Positions 27,349 to 32,501 of a DNA stretch of 32,501 bases are shown here, in pieces. A model generated the notes under the pieces. That model saw only the letters and a program-made list of their open reading frames with translations. It was not told the origin of the DNA and made no database searches. The DNA is taken from positions 1 to 32,501 of the forward strand of contig JAUVAA010000015.1 in the NCBI GenBank assembly GCA_030591965.1, given 5' to 3'. The position numbers and the translations under genes are program-made. The DNA is from a bacterium (GTDB taxonomy: Bacteria; Pseudomonadota; Gammaproteobacteria; Methylococcales; Methylomonadaceae). How positions within the stretch are numbered: the first letter of the stretch is position 1; each line of letters opens with the position of its first letter.

Positions 27349-28719
27349 TTATGACACAATTTTATAACAAGGCACGTAAGTTTTACCCGGCAACTTCATT
27401 CGGTGTTGACTGATAAAAGCTGTTAATAAGGCATCAATTGGCGTTATGACTTCTTTATCGCCACTGATTTCAAAATGCCCGTGTTGTTCAATAGCGCGTA
27501 TGCCTTCATCTTTAACATTACCAGCGACGATGCCAGAAAATACGCGGCGCAGATTGGCGGCTAATAGGTGTTTTTTTTGATTTTTATGTAATGCTAACCC
27601 TGCCATATTTTCATGGCTGGGCAGAAATGGTTGTTGAAATTCAGCATCGATTTTTAAGCCCCAATTAAAATAATAAGCATCAGTTTTGCTTTTGCGAAAC
27701 TCACGTACTTGATGGATACCGAGCTTCATTTCTCTAGCGACTCTAGTGGGGTCATCAATAATGATTTTATAGCGTTGCTGAGCTTCGAAGCCTAAAGTAT
27801 TTCCGATAAATTCATTGATTTGATTGAAATAGTCTGCAGCAGTGCTAGGGCCAGTAAAAATAAGTGGAAAGGGCATTTCTGCATTTTCAGGATGCAATAA
27901 AACTCCCAATAGATAGAGGATTTCCTCAGCTGTACCTGCACCGCCAGGAAAGACAATAATACCGTGTCCAGTGCGCACGAATGCTTCGAGGCGCTTTTCG
28001 ATATCTGGCAAAATAACTAAATCGTTAACGATAGGGTTTGGAGATTCGGCAGCGATAATGCCCGGTTCGGTGATACCTATATAACGTCCGTCACTAATTC
28101 TTTGTTTTGCATGACCAATTGTCGCGCCTTTCATTGGGCCTTTCATCGCTCCAGGACCACATCCGGTACAAATATCCATGTTACGTAAGCCGAGTTCATA
28201 GCCTACTTTTTTGGTATATACATATTCGTCGCGGGAGATCGAGTGCCCGCCCCAGCAGACGACAAGTTTTGGAACGGTGCTTTGTTGAATAATATTCGCA
28301 TTGCGCAAAATATGAAATACCGCATTGGTGATGCCTTCCGAACTTTGCAGGTCAAATTTTGGGTTATCATTAATCTCATCGCTGACGTAGACAATATCGC
28401 GCAATACAGCAAACAAGTGTTCTCGGATCCCTTTAATCATTTCGCCATCGACAAAAGCAATGGCTGGAGCCGAAGTTAGTTCCAGTTTAATGCCACGCTC
28501 TTCTTGAATAACCTTAATAGCGAAGTCGCTGTAACGCTCCAGCAGCTCTTTGCCATCATCCGAATCACTGCCACAATTTAAAACGGCCAGGGCGCAATTA
28601 TGCAACAGTCCATACAAACCGCCCTGGCTGGTGTCTAATAACTTATTAACTTCAGCCCGCGACAAAACGGCTAAATGACCGTCGGGGGAAATGCGTGTAT
28701 CTATAGTATGTTCTTTCAT
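27349..28719 (-). CDS. ppnN: Pyrimidine/purine nucleotide 5'-monophosphate nucleosidase (YgdH)
   Basis: 456 residues, close in length to E. coli PpnN, which splits nucleotide monophosphates into base and ribose 5-phosphate and is stimulated by (p)ppGpp. The LOG-type motif is FPGGAGTAEE, preceded by CTGCGPGAMKGPMKGA and PDIEKRLEAFVRTGHGI; N-terminal PpnN domain has LHNCALAVLNCGS; the C-terminal domain includes FSGIVAGNVKDEGIRAIE and HRMKLPGKTYVPCY. The ATG has no visible ribosome site. A MITE begins 20 bp upstream of the start, so its original promoter is now over 200 bp further away. It appears to lead the mod genes. Confidence 0.95.
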   Translation of the reverse strand: MKEHTIDTRISPDGHLAVLSRAEVNKLLDTSQGGLYGLLHNCALAVLNCGSDSDDGKELLERYSDFAIKVIQEERGIKLELTSAPAIAFVDGEMIKGIREHLFAVLRDIVYVSDEINDNPKFDLQSSEGITNAVFHILRNANIIQQSTVPKLVVCWGGHSISRDEYVYTKKVGYELGLRNMDICTGCGPGAMKGPMKGATIGHAKQRISDGRYIGITEPGIIAAESPNPIVNDLVILPDIEKRLEAFVRTGHGIIVFPGGAGTAEEILYLLGVLLHPENAEMPFPLIFTGPSTAADYFNQINEFIGNTLGFEAQQRYKIIIDDPTRVAREMKLGIHQVREFRKSKTDAYYFNWGLKIDAEFQQPFLPSHENMAGLALHKNQKKHLLAANLRRVFSGIVAGNVKDEGIRAIEQHGHFEISGDKEVITPIDALLTAFISQHRMKLPGKTYVPCYKIVS

Positions 28720-28729
28720 GGGATTGTGG

Positions 28730-28738
28730 GGCTGGTAC
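28730..28738. repeat. Target-site duplication, left copy
   Basis: GGCTGGTAC abuts the left terminal inverted repeat and recurs exactly at 28949-28957. Removing the element and one copy rejoins the ppnN leader with its former upstream region. Confidence 0.8.
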
Positions 28739-28948
28739 TAGGCTGTCGAAAAAGACTGTTTATTAAGGAAATTACTACCCTGATTATTGGCTATAAAATA
28801 AATAAAACCCATAGGATGTGCTGAGGAACGAAGCGCATCAATAGCATCATCGATGCGCCTCTGCGTCTGCGTCGACACATCCTATAAATGCTTTACCCAT
28901 AAACAAGGGAAGTAAAACACGTATAAAATGATTAATTTCGACAGCCTA
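28739..28948. mobile_element. 210-bp MITE with 13-bp terminal inverted repeats
   Basis: The ends are TAGGCTGTCGAAA (28739-28751) and its exact reverse complement TTTCGACAGCCTA (28936-28948). The 9-bp sequence GGCTGGTAC directly flanks both sides (28730-28738 and 28949-28957), a target-site duplication. There is no ORF of useful length inside, so it is non-autonomous and would need a transposase supplied in trans. The interior holds a REP-like palindrome. I could not assign it to a named IS family. Confidence 0.85.
28811..28885. repeat. REP-like palindromic sequence inside the MITE
   Basis: Outer arms ATAGGATGTG (28811-28820) and CACATCCTAT (28876-28885) are exact inverted repeats. Inside, GCGCATC (28833-28839) pairs with GATGCGC (28852-28858), and GATGTGC can also pair with GCGCATC across TGAGGAACGAA. 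The alternative hairpins resemble dispersed intergenic REP elements of some gammaproteobacteria and cyanobacteria; copy number cannot be judged here. Confidence 0.65.
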
Positions 28949-28957
28949 GGCTGGTAC
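28949..28957. repeat. Target-site duplication, right copy
   Basis: Second copy of GGCTGGTAC, abutting the right terminal inverted repeat. Exact identity of both copies suggests a fairly recent insertion. Confidence 0.8.
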
Positions 28958-28981
28958 TGTCTATTGGCAATAGTTTACACG

Positions 28982-29010
28982 TATTTATCAAGTCAGTGTT
29001 TTGATAAATA
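28982..29010. promoter_or_regulatory. Dyad operator candidate upstream of the secreted-protein gene
   Basis: TATTTATCAA (28982-28991) and TTGATAAATA (29001-29010) are perfect 10-bp inverted arms 9 nt apart. The centre (28996) lies about 61 nt before the start of transcription predicted from the -10 at 29045, a common place for an activator. The half-site spacing does not fit the FNR or CRP pattern. With the dyad, the MITE and the promoter, the 364-nt gap 28720-29083 is accounted for. Confidence 0.5.
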
Positions 29011-29044
29011 ACTATAGAGAAGTTTTAAAATATTAAAAAACGCT

Positions 29045-29050
29045 TATAAT
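29045..29050 (+). promoter_or_regulatory. -10 element of the secreted-protein gene
   Basis: Perfect TATAAT followed by G, 33 nt before ATG 29084. The -35 region at the expected distance (29022-29027, GTTTTA) is poor, which would fit an activator-dependent promoter using the dyad just upstream; that is inference. Confidence 0.55.
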
Positions 29051-29083
29051 GACCAAGACGATAATAAATGAAGGAGCTAACAA

Positions 29084-29491
29084 ATGAAAAAAATTATTTT
29101 AATCCCCTTATTAAGCTCAGTTTTATCTTTAATGGCAAGTCCTGCATTTTCGGCAGGTGGGCATGGTGGTGGTGGTAATGGTGGTAAAGGAGGGAGTGCT
29201 AGCGCATGTAGAACGACAGTAATTTCTCAGACGAAGCCAAAGCATTTAGCAACGGTTGCGCCTCAATCAGAATTTTCCTTTTGGGTAAAAGGTATTAAGA
29301 ACCCAGATGCAGTTGAAGTGACAGTGAAAAAAATTCCTGTGGAGCTAGCGGTGGAAGATAAAGAGCATTTTTTCTTGTTTACTGGGAAATTGCCAGAATC
29401 ACTGAAAGGCACAGCAGCTCGTATTCAAGTTGAAGTTAATTATAAGAAATGCCCAGCTGAAAAAGGTTGGTTAGTAAAAATTTCTGAATAA
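29084..29491 (+). CDS. Small secreted Gly-rich protein of unknown function
   Basis: 135 residues. A clear signal peptide (MKKIILIPLLSSVLSLMA core, cleavage near FSA-GG) is followed by a Gly/His/Lys stretch at residues 24-37 and a beta-rich domain of about 95 residues with FSFWVKGIKNPDAVEVTVKK. Two cysteines, Cys42 and Cys123, could form one disulfide that ties the ends of the domain. I do not recognise the family. AAGGAG at 29071-29076 with 7-nt spacing is a strong ribosome site. It is monocistronic, with its own -10 box and a strong terminator, so it is probably well expressed under some condition. Confidence 0.8.
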   Translation: MKKIILIPLLSSVLSLMASPAFSAGGHGGGGNGGKGGSASACRTTVISQTKPKHLATVAPQSEFSFWVKGIKNPDAVEVTVKKIPVELAVEDKEHFFLFTGKLPESLKGTAARIQVEVNYKKCPAEKGWLVKISE

Positions 29492-29542
29492 GATTTAAGC
29501 TTAAAGAGCTGAGTTACTCTGCTCTAAAGCGTGCTTTATGTT

Positions 29543-29578
29543 AAGCCTTGTTATATTGATTTATAACAAGGCTTTTTT
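29543..29578 (+). terminator. Strong terminator after the secreted-protein gene
   Basis: AAGCCTTGTTATA (29543-29555) and TATAACAAGGCTT (29562-29574) form a perfect 13-bp stem with a 6-nt loop and a T run. It isolates the upstream gene from the broken response regulator. Confidence 0.9.
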
Positions 29579-29640
29579 ATTGCCTGATGTGCCAGTAATT
29601 TGTCATTCATATTGACAACGAACAAGTTGAGTTTAAAGTA

Positions 29641-30044
29641 ATGAAAACCGATGAAAGTATCGCAAATATAGATGACTTAGATGGCATTAAATCTATTCTT
29701 TATGTTGAAGATAACCCCGTGCTAATAGGCAATTAATGCAGTCATTTTTTAATAGACAAAAAAACTATAAATTCACTATGGTAGAAATGGGGGAACTCGG
29801 CTGGGAAGTCGCCTTAAAACAAAATTTTAACCTTATACTGGTGGATATCCATTTACCTGGGGTAGATGGCAAAATGCTAACTAATAAGCCAAGGGAACTC
29901 CGTCAATATAAAAAACAGCCGATTGTCGCAATGACTGCTGCAGCGATGACTCATGATATTCAATCAGCAGAAGGGGTATTCGATGATTACCTTACTAAAC
30001 CCACCGTGGCACCTAGGCTGCTTAATATATTGAGAAAAATTTAA
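29641..30044 (+). pseudogene. Single-domain response regulator broken by a -1 frameshift
   Basis: From ATG 29641 the frame gives SILYVEDNPVLIGN, the start of a receiver domain, then a TAA at 29734-29736. The frame shifted back by one base continues at 29733 with LMQSFFNRQKNYKFT and runs through the phosphorylated Asp in LVDIHLPGVDGK, the Thr in VAMTAAAM and the Lys in DDYLTKPT to a stop at 30044. Joined, the product would be about 134 residues, a CheY-like stand-alone receiver. A lost T in AATTAATG (29731-29738) is the simplest cause. The key residues are intact, so the lesion is recent or is a sequencing error; a translated fragment from ATG 29736 would lack the acidic pocket. Confidence 0.8.
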
Positions 30045-30166
30045 GCTAATATCACCATTACCTTGCAGTTTTTTATTTAGGCACTTAATACTTCAAGCCA
30101 TTTTTATTCTAGGGAGAGGCTGCTATGGGTCGGTAACTGCCTTTGGAGCCTCTAAATAATTAAAGC

Positions 30167-30961
30167 CTATTCATTCAAATATAACTCCGCCATATCATCC
30201 AATTTACCCTTAACTACTTTCCAGTTAGGCATAACCTGAGTCAATAAGCGCCAAAATCGCTCACTGTGGTTATGTTCGGCTATATGGCAAAGCTCGTGCA
30301 GGATCACGTATTCAATGCATTCTTTCGGGGCTTTGACTAGGTGCGGATTAAGTAATAAATCGCCTTTAGCTGAACAGCTTCCCCATTGTTTTTTCATGGT
30401 TAAAATACGCAATGAAGGTCTGCCTGATACCCATGTGGTTTTGGGTAAGGATTTATTTAATTGTTCTTGGAATATGATCTGCGCGCGGTGTTGATACCAT
30501 TGGGTAACGAGAGCTTTTGCCATTGGAGTCTTTTTTTCTTCGGAGTGCAGTACCACTGATAATTTCCCCCGAAGTAATTTCACATTAGAGCTAGCGCTAG
30601 TGTCAATACCTACTTTTAACATGTATCTACGACCAAGGTAGAACTGTGTTTCACCGCTAACATAATGACGGGGTAAGACATGATCATGCTGGGAACGAAA
30701 CGCGATGATATGTTGCCACACCCAGCGAGCTTGTTTAACGATAGCGGATTGAATCGCTTCACTGGTAGCATCAATAGGAGCTGTTGCAACCACGCTCTGA
30801 TCGGGGTGTACCTTAATCGTTACCTTACGGGATTTTTTTGAATTATTATCAAGTTTAGGCGGTTTTATAGCCGCTGTTTGGCGTAAAATATTATAATGAA
30901 TCACTTCATCGCCATACACAAATAATCCACGTTCTGGCGTTGCTACTGCTTCTTTTCTCAT
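30167..30961 (-). CDS. YgjP-like zinc metallopeptidase (DUF45/M48-type)
   Basis: 264 residues. The C-terminal zinc motif is HELCHIAEHNHSERFW: His222, Glu223, His226 and probably His232 as third ligand. Upstream, SLRILTMKKQWGSCSAKGDLLLNPHLVKAP is the family's conserved WGSCS segment. No signal peptide, so cytoplasmic. Its ATG overlaps the hsdR stop (ATGA), so the two are co-translated. Such metallopeptidases often follow type I restriction genes; the role there is unknown, possibly proteolytic control. It is the last gene of that transcript; a 7-bp inverted repeat (30115-30121/30147-30153) without a T tract lies beyond. Confidence 0.88.
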   Translation of the reverse strand: MRKEAVATPERGLFVYGDEVIHYNILRQTAAIKPPKLDNNSKKSRKVTIKVHPDQSVVATAPIDATSEAIQSAIVKQARWVWQHIIAFRSQHDHVLPRHYVSGETQFYLGRRYMLKVGIDTSASSNVKLLRGKLSVVLHSEEKKTPMAKALVTQWYQHRAQIIFQEQLNKSLPKTTWVSGRPSLRILTMKKQWGSCSAKGDLLLNPHLVKAPKECIEYVILHELCHIAEHNHSERFWRLLTQVMPNWKVVKGKLDDMAELYLNE

Positions 30962-32501
30962 CCGCGAGAAAGACCTAAACGGGTGATCTGTAATACCTCT
31001 TGAATAAACCGCTGCGCTTTTTCTATCCCTAAATCACCAAACAACATCGGTAATAACTTCATGCTAATCGTGTTTTCTATTTCCGCAGGATTGATTGAAT
31101 ATTCAGCTACTGACGTTTTAACTATCTCATCAATAGAAAAAGCGTATTGAGTCAGCTTTTCATCATCTAATTCAGCCGTATCGAGTAACGTGGTATCGAA
31201 TAAATGCTTAAACAAACCAAAATAAGCCTGCGCATGTTTATTATCCGCAAAAGCAGAAGGTAAGCCTGCAACTTTACGTTCTTTAACGTCCTGTTCAAAT
31301 TGTGCAAACAGAATATATTGTTTAACGGGCGCATCAAACATCGCTTTAGTATCAGCAATCGCTTTTTTTAATAAATGAGAGAAATACTCTTGAGCATAAG
31401 GATCATCTGCTAAGTCTTGTTTAATCATTTTGGTAATACGCCCCGTAATCTTATCGGTCTGATTACGTACCTCATCATCCGTTAAATTTTCAGGTTTAAC
31501 ATCTTTACCCAGACTACCCACCAAATAAGCACCTTCCGCCTCTTTGATTTCGACACCACCGATATGCTTATCCAATAACTGACGAATACCGTCTTCATAT
31601 TCATCATAATTAATGGTTTCATTCGCATCTTCACGCACCTGTTTGCGTAAATCGACAAACATTTTTAATGTTTTTTTATAATGATCGCGTTTGCTTGCAA
31701 AGCTTTTATCATCAAAGTAACTGGCGGATTGTAAGGCGACTTTCATGCAATTAGCAAATGCGGTTAGTGCAGTATAAAAGTCATCACGATTTTTCAAATG
31801 CGTATCCACCCATTGGCCTTGTATTTCCTGGACTTTAGGGCTTAAGGCCTGACGCAAAGCAGCAGGGTCTTGTTTATTTTGAACAGCTGAAAAATTCGCC
31901 CACAAGGCATCATATAAGCCAGGTAATTTTTTATATTCCGTATCCATACGGTGATACAAGCCCTGCAAGTCAGCCACATCAAAACCACCTTGAGTGCGTT
32001 CAGCCAAATCCTGATATTTTTCAATGGTGATATCGAGTTCTTTTAAAATACCGCGATAATCAATTAAATAACCAAATTGCTTATGTTTATGTAAACGATT
32101 GACCCGCGCAATCGCCTGAATCAAATTATGTCCTTTTAGCGGCTTGTCGATATATAACACGGTATTTCTAGGTTCATCAAAGCCCGTCAGCAGCTTATCG
32201 ACCACAATCATAATATCAGGACCTTCATCACGACTGAACGCATCAATAATGCCTTGGGTATATCTCTTCTCATCCGCATTACCGACATTTTTTTGCCACC
32301 ATGTTTGCACGATGTCTTTGCTTTCTTGGTCCACTGCTTCGTGACCTTCACGCGTATCAGGTGGCGACATCGCTACCACCGAACTCACTTTACCGATATT
32401 GTCTAAAGCTAGCTTATAACGAATCGCTGAGGCTTTTGAATCACAGGCCAACTGGCCTTTTAAGCCTTGTTGCTTAAAGTTTTGAAAGTGATCGGATATA
32501 T
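30958..32501 (-). CDS. hsdR: Type I restriction enzyme R subunit, C-terminal part
   Basis: The frame is open through the window edge: residues before the TTG at 32451 (FKQQGLKGQ) continue the family pattern LKGQLxxxSKxxAIRYK, so this is an internal piece of about 514 codons and the nuclease and first helicase domain lie outside. Visible are the second RecA-like helicase domain with IMIVVDKLLTGFDEPRNTVLY (motif V region) and QAIARVNRLH (motif VI), then the helical C-terminal region that docks on the methyltransferase core. HsdR translocates and cuts unmethylated DNA with HsdM and HsdS, which should lie upstream of it. Confidence 0.93.
   Translation of the reverse strand, partial: ISDHFQNFKQQGLKGQLACDSKASAIRYKLALDNIGKVSSVVAMSPPDTREGHEAVDQESKDIVQTWWQKNVGNADEKRYTQGIIDAFSRDEGPDIMIVVDKLLTGFDEPRNTVLYIDKPLKGHNLIQAIARVNRLHKHKQFGYLIDYRGILKELDITIEKYQDLAERTQGGFDVADLQGLYHRMDTEYKKLPGLYDALWANFSAVQNKQDPAALRQALSPKVQEIQGQWVDTHLKNRDDFYTALTAFANCMKVALQSASYFDDKSFASKRDHYKKTLKMFVDLRKQVREDANETINYDEYEDGIRQLLDKHIGGVEIKEAEGAYLVGSLGKDVKPENLTDDEVRNQTDKITGRITKMIKQDLADDPYAQEYFSHLLKKAIADTKAMFDAPVKQYILFAQFEQDVKERKVAGLPSAFADNKHAQAYFGLFKHLFDTTLLDTAELDDEKLTQYAFSIDEIVKTSVAEYSINPAEIENTISMKLLPMLFGDLGIEKAQRFIQEVLQITRLGLSRG

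Noticed and set aside
28982-29010. FNR or CRP binding site
   Set aside because: The arms contain ATCAA/TTGAT in the reverse orientation with a 9-nt spacer; FNR needs TTGAT-N4-ATCAA and CRP needs TGTGA-N6-TCACA.

Overview
The window reads as chromosomal DNA of a moderately AT-rich gammaproteobacterium. The evidence is the split BioC/BioH biotin route, an aa3-type cytochrome oxidase locus with a SURF1/CtaG/CtaA assembly set, ftsE-ftsX, hfq-hflX-hflK-hflC, hisZ-purA, YgiQ and PpnN, all of gammaproteobacterial type. The single-domain bacteriohemerythrin and the overall gene style would fit a methanotroph-like lineage (Methylococcales), but no methane-oxidation gene is present, so that placement is a weak guess. 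Almost all genes lie on the + strand up to about 24.7 kb and mostly on the - strand afterwards.

Layout. 1-3377: biotin operon bioF (5' end outside the window), bioH, bioC, bioD, overlapping or within 2 nt; bioC carries an in-frame TAA in its SAM-binding domain. 3434-3892: bacteriohemerythrin with its own terminator. 4083-10276: cytochrome c oxidase operon: coxB (CuA plus a cytochrome c domain), coxA, a 31-codon membrane microprotein, ctaG, coxC, a convergent two-helix membrane protein, surf1 and a Sco-like protein. 10283-13914: heme A synthase fused in frame to the SRP receptor FtsY as one 655-codon gene, then ftsE and ftsX. 14034-17790: hfq, hflX, hflK, hflC and a terminator. 17811-23495: hisZ, purA, a spermidine-synthase-fold methyltransferase-like gene and the radical-SAM protein YgiQ. 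23503-23785: two identical tRNA-Thr(UGU) genes with promoter and terminator. 23885-24739: a lipoprotein of the phytochelatin-synthase family. 24765-28719 (-): ppnN-modA-modB-modC, probably one transcript. 28730-28957: a 210-bp miniature transposable element with 13-bp terminal inverted repeats, 9-bp target duplications and an internal REP-like palindrome, inserted 20 bp from the ppnN start. 28982-29578: a dyad operator candidate, a -10 element, a small secreted Gly-rich protein and a strong terminator. 29641-30044: a single-domain response regulator broken by a -1 frameshift. 30167-32501 (-): a YgjP-like metallopeptidase overlapping the C-terminal part of a type I restriction subunit HsdR that runs off the window.

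The most notable object is the CtaA-FtsY fusion. All four heme-ligand histidines of the synthase and all GTPase motifs of FtsY are intact. The expected topology (eight helices, C-terminus in the cytoplasm) puts the FtsY domain where it must work. It joins cytochrome oxidase maturation to co-translational membrane-protein targeting in one polypeptide. Genes that often flank these blocks (ctaB after ctaA, rpoH after ftsX, miaA before hfq, yjeT after hflC) are absent here. That, together with the broken bioC, the frameshifted regulator and the MITE, suggests a rearranged genome; this last point is inference.
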